Assembly: GCA_015099395.1 (NCBI GenBank)
Contig: AP024096.1
Coordinates: 2,418,001-2,482,000 of the forward strand
Source: Ktedonobacteria bacterium brp13
GTDB taxonomy: Bacteria; Chloroflexota; Ktedonobacteria; Ktedonobacterales; Ktedonobacteraceae
Direction: 5' to 3'
DNA: 64,000 nt
Below, piece by piece: positions 54,489 through 64,000 of the stretch (positions are counted from its first letter, which is position 1; every line of letters starts with the position of its first letter). The translations under genes were made by a program, and so were the position numbers. The notes beneath the pieces were generated by a model that did no database searches, had not been told where the DNA came from, and saw only the letters and a list, made by a program, of their open reading frames with translations.

Positions 54489-55544
54489 TTAGGCACTGCT
54501 GCTGGAAGAAATGATGGCAGGGGCGTGTCTCTTGGCTGTTCCCTCCTTTAAGGGAACAGGGAAGTCTGCACCAAATACTCTCTGGAGGTGCTTACAGGCT
54601 TCAGCTGGATCAACCTCGATTGCCGCCGCATCCAGTGCTTCTTGTACTTCTTTCAGTTTTTGTTCGAAGTCTTCCATATGGCAATTTGTCAACCGCCCAA
54701 AGAGATCGTTCCGAGGTTCGACGGGAAGGGGAACGACAAGTCGTCGAACAGACTTTTGCTCAACGTCGTCCCAGATATACGAGAAGCGGTTTAAGGTGGC
54801 CCGTACAAGTATTCGTAGTGCTTCTAGATCATTGGCATCACAGTCTAAATCGTTGGTATAGGACGGCTGGAGGTGATCATAGGCCAGGATGGTCAAGCCG
54901 ATGCCCCGGGGTGCGGCGTTACCATCCTTTAAGAAATTCTCGTCCTTCCACCTCTTGAGGTACCGAACGATACGGCGAAATTGATCGCGGTCGATTTCCC
55001 TTTCAAATCCTGCAAGGAGCGTATCTCTGAGTCCCTGCGGATTCGAGACTTCCCAGAAGCGATACTCTTCCGTCGAATATTCTTTGCCCTTCGCGAGCCT
55101 ATCAACGCTATCAGCGTTCATCTCTCCATCAGAATAGACGGCGATATCAACGTGATAAATTGGTTCGCCTGCCTGTTGGTAGAAGACCGTCACACAGGAT
55201 TGACGAATGCGTACTTGCTGTGTATGGCCATCAAGCGCTTTGTGAACCCGCTTTTTGAGGATGACCGGGTTAGGGTAGTCCGCCGTGCTGGCCATAAAGT
55301 ATAACCCCTGGTCAATATCGTAGTCTCCATATAGTGGCTTCGTACCTGTGCCCATCTCGTAACTTCCCTGATCTCGGAAGGAGAATGCTGGGCACTTTTC
55401 CCCGTACCTCTCGAAGATCTTCGGCAATTCTAACTCAAGTTTATCTTTGATAATATCCCGCTTCTCGCGAAGAATCTGATTCTCCTCGAATCTACCAAGC
55501 TTGATCGTCTCGTGAAATGCTTCAAACTGCTGCTGAATATTCAT
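54489..55544 (-). CDS. CBASS CD-NTase (cyclic oligonucleotide synthase, Cap1)
   Basis: A 351-residue cGAS/DncV-like nucleotidyltransferase. GS at residues 60-61 (FRDQGSYEMGTGTKP), the acidic pair in GDYDIDQGLYF (D76, D78) and a third Asp in IYHVDIAVYSD (D133) form the metal site. The middle region (FRRIVRYLKRWKDENFL, PRGIGLTILAYDHL) matches the helical lobe. Upon infection such enzymes make a cyclic di- or trinucleotide that activates the SAVED effector. The C terminus is a flexible SSSSSA, ending in the small residue expected for a Cap2 conjugation site. The ATG at 55544 has TTGGAG 9 nt upstream. First gene of the operon. Confidence 0.92.
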   Translation of the reverse strand: MNIQQQFEAFHETIKLGRFEENQILREKRDIIKDKLELELPKIFERYGEKCPAFSFRDQGSYEMGTGTKPLYGDYDIDQGLYFMASTADYPNPVILKKRVHKALDGHTQQVRIRQSCVTVFYQQAGEPIYHVDIAVYSDGEMNADSVDRLAKGKEYSTEEYRFWEVSNPQGLRDTLLAGFEREIDRDQFRRIVRYLKRWKDENFLKDGNAAPRGIGLTILAYDHLQPSYTNDLDCDANDLEALRILVRATLNRFSYIWDDVEQKSVRRLVVPLPVEPRNDLFGRLTNCHMEDFEQKLKEVQEALDAAAIEVDPAEACKHLQRVFGADFPVPLKEGTAKRHAPAIISSSSSA

Positions 55545-56127
55545 CCAATGAAACTCCAATACAATATGTCGTTAAATAGTAATCTCCACTCCCTTCCACT
55601 ACTCTTCCCCTCAGCTGTTAAGATACTGTAACTCTTGCCTCTGAAGATAATGCTACAAGATCAGCTTTCAGTATTGTCACTAGTATAGCAATTTGTAAGC
55701 ACTTGATAAAGAAGACTGCTAATTTATTAGTACTTTTGTTCTTCCTTCACTTTTCCTCCTTCTATGTATTTCTTATGACCGATTTTTTTACTGGTTTTCG
55801 CCACAACAATAACAAGTCTGTCCTTCTCCTACATTCTTTACTCTGAAATCAATAATTGCTATAAAGGGCCGCTGTCTAGGCTTGAAATGCTCCAGATCAC
55901 TAAGCGCGATCTCACATCGGTTAGGTTGTGGAAAGCGAGTTGGGAAGGTGCCTTTGTGAATAGCACGCCGGATCGTCTTGTCTTGTCACTCACACCGCAA
56001 TACCGGCCTGCTTCTAGGGATAGTGATATATTCCATGATGTCTTTCGTTTGCTCCTTCCTTCTTGAATACTGTCTAGACACACATGACATGAGACCGAAG
56101 TGGTCACGACGGATGGCCCACACAATG
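55545..56127. other. Upstream region of the CBASS operon
   Basis: No gene is called. An open frame at 55859-56203 (minus) overlaps the end of the recombinase debris and has no family resemblance. The part nearest the CBASS genes (55560-55860) is AT-rich and holds the promoter candidate. Confidence 0.5.
55682..55709 (-). promoter_or_regulatory. Candidate promoter of the CBASS operon
   Basis: On the minus strand TTATCA and TATACT are 16 bp apart, about 140 bp upstream of the CD-NTase start. The -10 matches five of six consensus bases, the -35 four of six. No other promoter-like pair was seen nearer to the gene. Confidence 0.4.
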
Positions 56128-57561
56128 TCAATCTGTTGCCTCTGGCCCATCGAGCATCTCTCCTAAATCCGTGAGCAATTGCTCGATCCTTATCACTGTG
56201 CATTGATGTCGCTCCACTTCGCGTTGACAGTTGTGAGTTAGGGCATCCTCAACCAGTTCCAGTTCGATTTTACGCCTCCGCCGTAGCCGAGGTACATACT
56301 CTGGTGTCGTCACAAATTTAGCACATGTGAGATAGAGATCACACTCACAGGGAGGGGCCTTCTTGCGGAAGACGCAAGCACCTACCTAGCTCTAGCTCGG
56401 TCTTGAGCCAATTTGACTTGAGTCAGTCTACTGATGAGACTAGTAATTCGCTCGATTTGAGGGTCGCAGCAAGGGGTCCTGCAAGGGTTACGCCAGAACC
56501 CAGGATCGCTTGGTAATCCTTGAGGACCTCTCGGTCACTAATCTGGGCATACACGAGGATCATGGAAACGCTGCTGTGGCCTAAGACCTTCATGATCGTA
56601 TGCAACTTCGCCCCTCGCTCAGCAAGCTACGTGCCTACGGTGTGGCAGAGCCGATGGGCATGGATGGTATGTTTCCCCTAGTCCTGAAGTCTCACACGCT
56701 TGTTGTAAGGATCGCTCGAACAGATGGTAGTAAGAGAAGAGCCCTTCCCAGATGCAAGAACAGGTAACGGATCTCCACTCCCGTCTGCGTGTCACGTAGC
56801 CCGCGATCTTCCGTACAGCGTAAAGTCAGAATCCCACGGATTGAGGTGGCAGCCTCTTCATAAAGAGGGATCATACGCTCTCGCTTTGTTTTACCGGCAG
56901 GAATGCGTAGCTGCGGCGTTCCATCTGGATACGTATCTAGACAATCAACGGACAACCGACGGATTTCATCACGCCGTGCTCCGCTCCAACGAGCAATGAG
57001 CAAAGCAGTTCGTTGATAAAGGCAAGACAGTGCGCGAATAGCCGTCATTAGTCGCATGTAGCGTGGAATACGTTCAGGCATTTGGGCAGATCGCCAGCCG
57101 CAAGGAGTGGATACAGTGGGCCATCGTCCCACTCCCACATGGTCACATCGCGAAAAAACGCAGATAAGGTGGAAAGGTTCCAACGCTTTGTGAGGAGTTG
57201 TCCAGAATGCATCCCTTTCCAGGAATTGAGCCATTCCGCGAATTCAAACAGGTGGTCGCAGGTCATCTCCGCAAATGTTGATCACGCTCCATTGCGTCAG
57301 GAAGCAATGACGTTGCCAGCAACAAATATTCACGCCAGCCACAAGCACAAAAGCCACATTCCCGTCGTAACTCATCCAGGTGCTCATAGCAGCGTATTCT
57401 CTCTCCATAGCTGGTAAAAGCAGAAGTAGGGACATCGACTTGCTCGGCAATAGAATAGCGGTGAGCACTGCTCTGGGAGCCTCTTTCTCCCTCTTTTGTT
57501 TGCATAAAAAATGTTGTTGTGGAATGTGTCTTTTTTCAAGCCTCCCTTTAAGCTTCTTCAC
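56128..57561 (-). pseudogene. Decayed tyrosine recombinase (integrase)
   Basis: Pieces of one integrase appear in order but in different frames: a core-binding part (AFTSYGERIRCYEHLDELRR, then ATSLLPDAMERDQHLRR in 57263-57505; WEWDDGPLYPLLAAGDLPK in 57048-57266), a catalytic part with the first Arg (LLIARWSGARRDEIRRLSVD in 56692-57234), HAHRLCHTVGT followed by a TAG (56640-56690), LGHSSVSMILVYAQISDREV (56423-56605) and a Cys-containing tail (CECDLYLTCAKF, then VTTPEYVPRLRRRRKIELEL in 56128-56340). The conserved HxLRH has become HRLCH, so the second catalytic Arg is lost. Several frameshifts and one stop rule out function. It marks an old integration event between the CBASS and helicase genes. 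Confidence 0.85.
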
Positions 57562-57653
57562 CCGCTAATGTAGTTGTACCAATACTTGCATACTCAAGTT
57601 ACTTTTATGTATAAGAAACCTGTAAGGATGATATAGATTCTCGTTCCTTTCTA

Positions 57654-57683
57654 TTGACAAACAGATCAATAAATACCTACAAT
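57654..57683 (+). promoter_or_regulatory. Strong sigma-70-type promoter before the helicase operon
   Basis: TTGACA (57654-57659) and TACAAT (57678-57683) are separated by 18 bp. The -35 is a perfect consensus and the -10 matches five of six. It lies ~137 bp before the start codon chosen for the DEAD/DUF1998 helicase. Confidence 0.65.
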
Positions 57684-57819
57684 GAATAACGAGCCTCTAT
57701 GACGTTATTTGCCTCTGAGAATCGTTCTACACTTAAGAATATTTCTGTGGAATGCGGATCTTCAGTACGCCATGCTCGGCCTCGATAATGATGAGTTTTT
57801 TGAAAAAAGGATAGTCCGT

Positions 57820-60800
57820 ATGAATACTATTTTTGACTTTCGTGATCAGCTCATCGATGATTATGCATCCTATGTGAATAGCTTTTTGCAAATTCGTGAT
57901 CTGGCTATCCAAGCTTATGTGCAACAGCAAATGGAGGAGGGCGCACTTTGGCCCGAACCCTTAATCCAACTCAATCCACTCTTCGAGCAGGGCGAGTACA
58001 TTGACGCGCTTGTCGCAGAGAGGGTATTACACCCGGAATGTGCACGCATCTTTCGCAAGGGGAAGTCGGAAGATGATGGACAGGGGCTCCCATTACGTTT
58101 ACACCGGCACCAGTCCGAGGCAGTCCGCATGGCACGCAGTGGGGCAAGCTACGTACTGACAACAGGCACGGGTTCGGGCAAAAGCCTCTCCTACATTCTG
58201 CCCATCGTTGATCATGTGCTACGCACTGGAAGCGGGCGCGGTATTCAGGCCATTGTGTGCTATCCGATGAATGCGCTGGCCAATAGCCAGTTGATCGAGC
58301 TACAGAAATTTCTGCAGTGGGGCTATCCCGAGGGGGCTAGCCCAGTCACATTCGCACGCTACACGGGCCAGGAGAAGGGCGAGGAGCGCAACGCAATTAT
58401 TGCGCAGCCGCCTGATATTTTGTTGACGAACTATGTGATGCTGGAGTTGATCCTGACGCGTGCGGCTGAGCAGAAATTGTTGGCCAATGCACAGCTGCGT
58501 TTTCTGGTGCTGGATGAACTGCATACGTATCGAGGGCGGCAGGGAGCCGATGTAGCGTTGCTCGTGCGGCGTGTACGCAATCGGCTGGGTGCAGGCGAAT
58601 TACAGTGCATTGGCACATCGGCCACACTGGCGGGCAGCGGAAGCTATGAGGAGCGTCAGGCTGGTGTCGCGCGTATGGCCACGCAAATCTTTGGTACCAC
58701 GGTCGGTTCTGAACAGATTATTGGCGAAACATTGCGCCCGGTTACGCGTAGCGTAGAAAATGACGAGACATTTCGCCAGCAACTCACCAAGCGCGTACTG
58801 AGTGCTGCACAGCCGCCAAGCGACTACCAGGGCTTTTTACACGATCCCCTCTCCATCTGGATTGAGCGCACATTTGGTATTACGGAGCGGGATGGACGGG
58901 TGGAGCGTACCACTCCAAAAAGTATTTCCGGTGAACGAGGCGCGGCGCATGAACTGAGTGCTACGACGGGTACCGCGTTTGAACGCTGCGTCGAGGCAAT
59001 CCAGCGTACACTGTTGGCCGGTTATGAGTGTGAGCCTATTCCCGAGACAGATCGCCCACCGTTTGCTTTCCGCCTTCATCAGTTTATTACCAAGGGTGAT
59101 ACACTCTATGCTTCGTTGGAATCTGCGGGCAAACGATATCTGACTCTCAATGGGCAGCGTTTTGTGCCTGATGGGCAACGTGAACGTATTCTGTTACCAT
59201 TGGTTTTCTGCCGGGAATGTGGGCAGGAATACTATTGTGTGCGTATCAATGAGGGGCGATTAGTACCACGCGTCTTGAATGATCAGGCACAGGAAGAGGG
59301 ACAGTCTGGTTTTCTGTTCTACAGCCAGGACAACCCGTGGCCAGATCATGATGAAGAAAAATTGGTAGAGCGTCTGCCTGAAGACTGGATCGAAGAATTT
59401 AAAAATACGTATCGAGTGCGCCTGCCGCGCAAGAAGGATTTACCCATAACGCTACGGGTACACCTGGATGGAAAGTTTGGTGAAGGTAATAGCGGACCTG
59501 GCGTCGATGGGGATGGCCTGACGTGCCAATTTGTATCGGCACCGTTTCGTTTTTGCCTGCACTGTGGAGTCTCCTACAACGCACGCCAGCGTCTCGATTT
59601 CGGCAAACTGGCTGCGCTCAGTTCAGAGGGTCGTAGCACAGCAACAACTATTCTGAGCCTTTCTGCCATTCGCTACCTGCGTGAGAAGCCACAGGAAGAC
59701 ATTCCAGCCAAGCTCTTGAGCTTTACAGATAACCGCCAGGATGCTTCGTTGCAAGCCGGGCATTTCAACGATTTCATCGAGGTTGGTATCCTACGCTCGG
59801 CGCTCTACCGAGCGGTCCTGGAAGCAGGTGCGGAGGGACTACGCCATGACACTCTGATGCTGAAGGTCTTTGATGCGCTGGCTCTCCCATTCGATCAGTA
59901 TGCCAGCGATCCGGGGGTCAAGTATCAAGCGTTCAACGATACACAGCAGGCCTTTCGCAATGTCCTCGGCTACCGCCTCTACTGCGATCTGCGGCGTGGC
60001 TGGCGTATCACCTCGCCGAATCTGGAACAGACCGGTCTGCTCAATATTCGCTATCTCTCCCTGGACGAGGTATGCCAGGATGAGGATGTCTGGCGTTCCT
60101 GTCACGAGACACTGAGCGGAGCGACACCAGCAACCCGCGAGCGCATTGGCAAGGTACTGCTGGATTATATGCGGCGGGAACTGGCGATCAAAGTGGACTC
60201 TCTGGATTCGCTCTACCAGGATCGCCTACGGAATCAGAGTAGTCAGCGGTTAGCCGCTCCTTGGGGCCTGGACGAGAATGAGACGATGACGCATGCAGCG
60301 ATTCTCTTTCCGCGTTCGCGTTCAACCAGCACTGGGGATTATGGCGGGAATGTCTATCTCTCGGCACGTGGCGGCTTTGGGCAGTACTTACGGCGCACAA
60401 CAACCTTTAAGGAGTTTCGCGGAAAGCTCACGCTGAAAGATACCGAACAGATTATCAAAGAGTTGCTGGAGGGACTGCGCAAGGCAGGACTCGTGGAACA
60501 AGTCCAGGAAGCTGCAAAAAAAGAGAAGGATGCGGTGCCAGGTTATCAGCTACCGGCCTCGGCGCTCATCTGGAAGGTGGGAGATGGCACTCAGGTCTTC
60601 TACGATCCCATTCGCACACCGCGCGAGTCCAGCGAGGGGCATCGTCCCAACACGTTCTTTGTGGACTTCTATCGAGGCATGTCGGCCAAACTGAACGATC
60701 TGCGTGCCTACGAGCATACGGCACAGGTGCCCAGTGATCTCCGCCAGAAGCGCGAAGATGAATTCCGAGCCAACACACTGCCCATTCTGTATTGTTCTCC

Positions 60801-63024
60801 AACGATGGAGTTGGGTGTTGATATCTCCGAACTGAACCTGGTGCATCTACGCAATATCCCGCCGACGCCAGCGAACTATGCGCAGCGCAGTGGACGCGCC
60901 GGTCGTAGTGGTCAACCTGCTCTGGTGATCTCCTACTGTTCAACTGGAAGCCCACATGATCAGTATTTCTTCAAGCGTCCCGAACAGATGGTAGCTGGCT
61001 CCGTCACACCTCCACGCCTGGATCTGGCGAACGAGGACCTGGTGCGTGCTCATGTCCACGCTATCTGGCTGGCTGAGACGGGCTTAAGCCTGGGTAGTTC
61101 ACTGCCGGATCTTTTGAATATTGCTGCTGAGAACCTGGAACTGCCTCTCTTCGATTGGGTGCGCATCAGTGTCGAAGATGACGCTGCCAGGAAACGTGCC
61201 TTGCGACGGGCGAAAGATGTGCTCGCGACCTTGCAGGAGGATTTGCTGCAGGCCGACTGGTATAAGGATGAATGGCTGGACCGAGTTCTGGATCATGTTG
61301 CGCTCAGCTTTGAACGCACAACTGGACGCTGGCGCGAACTCTACCGCTCCGCACGCAGGCAGATCGATATCCAGCATAAGATTAGAAATGACCCGGCACG
61401 CAGCCCAGAAGATAGAGAGCGTGCGGAGCGCCTACGCGATGAGGCAGAAGCACAGGAAAAACTGTTGACCGACTCATCGACGCTCGAACAATCGGATTTT
61501 TATAGCTATCGCTATTTCGCCAGTGAAGGTTTCCTGCCTGGATACAATTTTCCACGCTTGCCGCTCTCGGCCTATATTCCAGGCCGCAGAGCGCGCCAGC
61601 AGGATCGCAACGAATATCTCTCGCGCCCACGTTTTCTGGCTATCTCAGAATTTGGCCCGCGTGCCATCGTCTATCACGAAGGCTCGCGCTACGAAATTAA
61701 CCGCGTGATCCTGTCGGTGGAAAGTGGTGAGAACCTGGCGACGAGCGGTGTCAAACAATGCGAGAACTGCGGCTATCTCCATCCTTTGAGTGACGATGGC
61801 GTGGGTCTGGATGTGTGCGAGCATTGTGGCGCGCGCCTGGGGCTACCGTTGCGCCATCTCTTCCGCCTACAAAATGTGGCAACCAGGCGACGCGATAGGA
61901 TCAATTCGGACGAAGAGGAGCGCACGCGCCTGGGCTACGATATTCGCACGGCAGTGCGCTTTGACAAGCATGAGAGCAGTTCGCCAATGCGGATGGGACA
62001 GGCCCACGCAGAAGGGAAGCCGGAGGAGAATCTGGCAACGCTGACCTATGGTCATGGCGCGACGCTCTGGCGTATCAATCTCGGCTGGATGCGACGCAAG
62101 GATCAATCTACGCACGGCTTTCTGCTCGATGTTGAACGCGGGACCTGGGAGAAAAATGAACAGAGCACTGATGAGGCAGATGAAACCATGTCTCCGCGCG
62201 TGACTCGTGTCATCCCGTATGTGGAAGATCGGCGCAATTGCCTATTATTTGAACCTGGCAAGCAACTGAACATAGCTCAGATGGCCTCGCTGCAAGCTGC
62301 ATTGAAAAATGCTATTCAGGTGCGCTATCAGCTCGAAGATAACGAACTGGCAGCGGAACCGTTGCCGGATATGGCCAGCCGTCGCCAACTCCTCTTTTAT
62401 GAGTCGTCAGAAGGCGGCGCGGGTGTCCTACGGCGGTTGATTGATGATCCCCAGGCCCTGCGAGAAGTGGCACAAAAGGCGCTAGAACTCTGCCATTTTG
62501 ACCCGACGACAGGGGAAGATCTTCGGCGTGCTCCGCGTGCGCACGAAGACTGCGAGGCAGCCTGCTACAATTGTTTGCTGACCTACTCGAACCAGCGCGA
62601 TCACCAGTCGTTGGATCGCCGTAGCATTCGCGATTATCTGCTGAGCCTGGCCCGCACTCAGGTGGTGGCCAGCGCCAATGCCACGCCACGCCCACAGCAT
62701 TTCGAGCAATTGCAGCGCCTGACCGACTCATCACTGGAGCAGCAATGGCTCAATCATCTGGAAACACATGGCCACCTGTTGCCTACGAAGGCCCAGCAGT
62801 TGATCCCCGAATGCCAGACGCGCCCGGATTTCTGCTATGAAGATGCGATGGTTGCCATCTATATCGATGGACCATATCACGACTTTCCAGAGCGGCATGC
62901 CCGCGATGCCACCACAACAGAATGCCTGGAGGATCGCGGCTATCTGGTCATCCGCTTTGGGCATCAGGATGATTGGGACGCGATTATCGCCCAGTATCCA
63001 AGTACTTTCGGGAGACATGCATGA
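57820..63024 (+). CDS. Large DEAD-type helicase with DUF1998 and C-terminal nuclease-like domain
   Basis: A 1734-residue protein. N-terminal helicase lobe: [20 protein letters not shown] with Walker A TGTGSGKS (~residue 115), [29 protein letters not shown] (~230) and IGTSATLAG. Second lobe: [18 protein letters not shown] (~993) and [10 protein letters not shown] (~1025). Zinc and DUF1998 part: CENCG...CEHCG (~1313) and [20 protein letters not shown] (~1575-1595). The last ~70 residues ([20 protein letters not shown] ... [12 protein letters not shown]) look like a Vsr/DUF559-type nuclease core. DUF1998 helicases of this size are found in Druantia (DruE) and, split, in DISARM (DrmA/DrmB). The start at 57820 has AAAGGA upstream; the 37 in-frame codons before it do not fit the family. 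Overlaps the SNF2 gene by 4 bp. Confidence 0.85.
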   Translation: MNTIFDFRDQLIDDYASYVNSFLQIRDLAIQAYVQQQMEEGALWPEPLIQLNPLFEQGEYIDALVAERVLHPECARIFRKGKSEDDGQGLPLRLHRHQSEAVRMARSGASYVLTTGTGSGKSLSYILPIVDHVLRTGSGRGIQAIVCYPMNALANSQLIELQKFLQWGYPEGASPVTFARYTGQEKGEERNAIIAQPPDILLTNYVMLELILTRAAEQKLLANAQLRFLVLDELHTYRGRQGADVALLVRRVRNRLGAGELQCIGTSATLAGSGSYEERQAGVARMATQIFGTTVGSEQIIGETLRPVTRSVENDETFRQQLTKRVLSAAQPPSDYQGFLHDPLSIWIERTFGITERDGRVERTTPKSISGERGAAHELSATTGTAFERCVEAIQRTLLAGYECEPIPETDRPPFAFRLHQFITKGDTLYASLESAGKRYLTLNGQRFVPDGQRERILLPLVFCRECGQEYYCVRINEGRLVPRVLNDQAQEEGQSGFLFYSQDNPWPDHDEEKLVERLPEDWIEEFKNTYRVRLPRKKDLPITLRVHLDGKFGEGNSGPGVDGDGLTCQFVSAPFRFCLHCGVSYNARQRLDFGKLAALSSEGRSTATTILSLSAIRYLREKPQEDIPAKLLSFTDNRQDASLQAGHFNDFIEVGILRSALYRAVLEAGAEGLRHDTLMLKVFDALALPFDQYASDPGVKYQAFNDTQQAFRNVLGYRLYCDLRRGWRITSPNLEQTGLLNIRYLSLDEVCQDEDVWRSCHETLSGATPATRERIGKVLLDYMRRELAIKVDSLDSLYQDRLRNQSSQRLAAPWGLDENETMTHAAILFPRSRSTSTGDYGGNVYLSARGGFGQYLRRTTTFKEFRGKLTLKDTEQIIKELLEGLRKAGLVEQVQEAAKKEKDAVPGYQLPASALIWKVGDGTQVFYDPIRTPRESSEGHRPNTFFVDFYRGMSAKLNDLRAYEHTAQVPSDLRQKREDEFRANTLPILYCSPTMELGVDISELNLVHLRNIPPTPANYAQRSGRAGRSGQPALVISYCSTGSPHDQYFFKRPEQMVAGSVTPPRLDLANEDLVRAHVHAIWLAETGLSLGSSLPDLLNIAAENLELPLFDWVRISVEDDAARKRALRRAKDVLATLQEDLLQADWYKDEWLDRVLDHVALSFERTTGRWRELYRSARRQIDIQHKIRNDPARSPEDRERAERLRDEAEAQEKLLTDSSTLEQSDFYSYRYFASEGFLPGYNFPRLPLSAYIPGRRARQQDRNEYLSRPRFLAISEFGPRAIVYHEGSRYEINRVILSVESGENLATSGVKQCENCGYLHPLSDDGVGLDVCEHCGARLGLPLRHLFRLQNVATRRRDRINSDEEERTRLGYDIRTAVRFDKHESSSPMRMGQAHAEGKPEENLATLTYGHGATLWRINLGWMRRKDQSTHGFLLDVERGTWEKNEQSTDEADETMSPRVTRVIPYVEDRRNCLLFEPGKQLNIAQMASLQAALKNAIQVRYQLEDNELAAEPLPDMASRRQLLFYESSEGGAGVLRRLIDDPQALREVAQKALELCHFDPTTGEDLRRAPRAHEDCEAACYNCLLTYSNQRDHQSLDRRSIRDYLLSLARTQVVASANATPRPQHFEQLQRLTDSSLEQQWLNHLETHGHLLPTKAQQLIPECQTRPDFCYEDAMVAIYIDGPYHDFPERHARDATTTECLEDRGYLVIRFGHQDDWDAIIAQYPSTFGRHA

Positions 63025-64000
63025 ATTATACCGTTGGCTCGCTCGTTAGAGCACGTGGACGCGAATGGGTTGTCCTGCCTGAATCAAACGATCAGTTGCT
63101 GATCCTGCGCCCACTGGGAGGCAGCGACCAGGAAGTGACCGGTATTTTCCGGGGCCTGGAAGAGGTGGAATCGGCCTCATTCCCTCCACCTGATCCGCAA
63201 GCGCTGGGTGATTATCGTTCGGGACGCCTGCTGCGTGACGCGGTGCGCCTGGGCTTTCGCTCCAGCGCAGGCCCATTCCGCTCGTTCGCGCATCTCGGTG
63301 TGGAACCACGTCCCTACCAGTTTGTGCCGCTCCTTATGGCTCTCAAGCTCGACCCGGTGCGCCTGTTGATCGCAGATGATGTGGGAATCGGTAAGACAGT
63401 CGAGGCCAGCCTGATCGGGCGGGAACTGCTGGATCGCGGCGAGATCGAACGCATGGCGGTGCTCTGTCCGCCGCATCTGGCCGAGCAGTGGCAGGCGGAA
63501 TTACACGAGAAGTTTCATCTCGACGCCGTCCTGGTGCTGGCCAGTACAGCCACACAGTTAGAGCGTACTTGCCGCTTTGGCGAATCTATTTTTGAGCGCT
63601 ATCCCTTTGTGATCGTCTCGATCGACTTTATCAAAGCGGACCGTCGGCGCGACGAATTTCTACGCACCTGTCCTGAATTTGTCATTGTCGATGAGGCGCA
63701 TACGTGTACCGAGGCGAGCGAAGGGCGAGGTGGACGCCAGCAGCGCTACGATCTGGTTTCGCGCCTGGCGGCTGATGCCAAACGTCACCTGGTACTGGTC
63801 ACGGCGACGCCACATAGCGGGAATGAAGCGGCCTTCCGCTCGCTACTGAAACTACTCAAGCCAGAGTTCGCTCACCTCCCTGAAGAACTGACCGGTGCGC
63901 AGCATGAACAGGAACGACGCATCCTAGCCGCACATTTTGTGCAGCGGCGACGCGGCGATATTCAGGCCTATCTGCAAACGAATACACCATTTCCTAAACG
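63021..64000 (+). CDS. SNF2-family helicase (DrmD-like), cut by window edge
   Basis: A frame from the ATG at 63021 (ATGA overlap with the DUF1998 helicase gene) remains open to the end of the window, 326 residues. After an N-terminal region ([20 protein letters not shown]) come [20 protein letters not shown], Walker [21 protein letters not shown] (~residue 118), [38 protein letters not shown] box [10 protein letters not shown] (~222) and [10 protein letters not shown], the SNF2 signature with ADDVGIGKT in place of the more common ADEMGLGKT. DISARM DrmD is a helicase of this kind. The overlap shows that it is co-translated with the upstream helicase. The C-terminal half and further operon genes lie beyond the window. 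Confidence 0.85.
   Translation, partial: MNYTVGSLVRARGREWVVLPESNDQLLILRPLGGSDQEVTGIFRGLEEVESASFPPPDPQALGDYRSGRLLRDAVRLGFRSSAGPFRSFAHLGVEPRPYQFVPLLMALKLDPVRLLIADDVGIGKTVEASLIGRELLDRGEIERMAVLCPPHLAEQWQAELHEKFHLDAVLVLASTATQLERTCRFGESIFERYPFVIVSIDFIKADRRRDEFLRTCPEFVIVDEAHTCTEASEGRGGRQQRYDLVSRLAADAKRHLVLVTATPHSGNEAAFRSLLKLLKPEFAHLPEELTGAQHEQERRILAAHFVQRRRGDIQAYLQTNTPFPK

Overview
The window looks like accessory DNA (a plasmid, an integrative element or a chromosomal plasticity zone) from a filamentous, spore-forming Chloroflexota bacterium of the Ktedonobacteria type. This placement rests on gene content, not on a phylogenetic marker: BTAD-domain regulators with long TPR tails, Pkn-type kinase and PP2C phosphatase genes, paired DUF2690 secreted proteins, TIR-TPR and STAND-TPR proteins, EZ-HEAT proteins and a TnpB that lacks its zinc finger. 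No rRNA, convincing tRNA or CRISPR array was seen.

Layout. 0-3 kb (minus strand): a helicase-like fragment cut by the window edge, a primase-polymerase and a PP2C phosphatase. 3.5-7.3 kb: a HEAT-repeat membrane protein gene framed by long inverted repeats, one copy of which carries a small MITE. 7.4-10 kb: two small membrane or coiled-coil proteins and a stand-alone IF-3 N-terminal domain with an apparent AUU start. 10.3-20.5 kb (plus strand): a conjugation/type IV secretion module with a TrbL/VirB6-like protein, a pilin-like protein, a VirB3-VirB4-like ATPase, a coupling-protein-like ATPase and a replication-relaxation-like protein. Nested MITEs lie inside it. 21-25.2 kb: a flavoprotein gene behind a BTAD regulator broken by a TnpB insertion and a frameshift. 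25.8-27.5 kb: two DUF2690 secreted proteins. 27.6-33.6 kb: an AT-rich island with a Mrr-like nuclease/NB-ARC/TPR protein and a TIR-TPR gene broken by one stop codon. 33.9-38.3 kb: a Ser/Thr kinase, a winged-helix/WD40 fusion and a small acidic protein. 38.4-41.9 kb: a complete-looking second RNA polymerase beta-prime subunit with no rpoB beside it. 42-49 kb: a membrane-anchored BTAD-like regulator, two unknown proteins, a SLOG-Nudix fusion and its BTAD regulator. 49.5-64 kb: an HTH protein, a type II CBASS operon with an extra coupled small gene, a decayed tyrosine recombinase, and the start of a helicase-rich defence operon (a large DEAD/DUF1998/nuclease helicase followed by an SNF2 helicase).

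How it fits together. The conjugation genes suggest the DNA moves or once moved. The right half collects anti-phage type genes (STAND nuclease, TIR, SLOG-Nudix, CBASS, DISARM/Druantia-like helicases) next to recombinase debris, the usual picture of a defence island. The most unusual cargo is translational and transcriptional: an IF-3 N-domain and a beta-prime paralogue whose catalytic motifs all look intact. All functional calls come from reading motifs by eye; no database search was possible.
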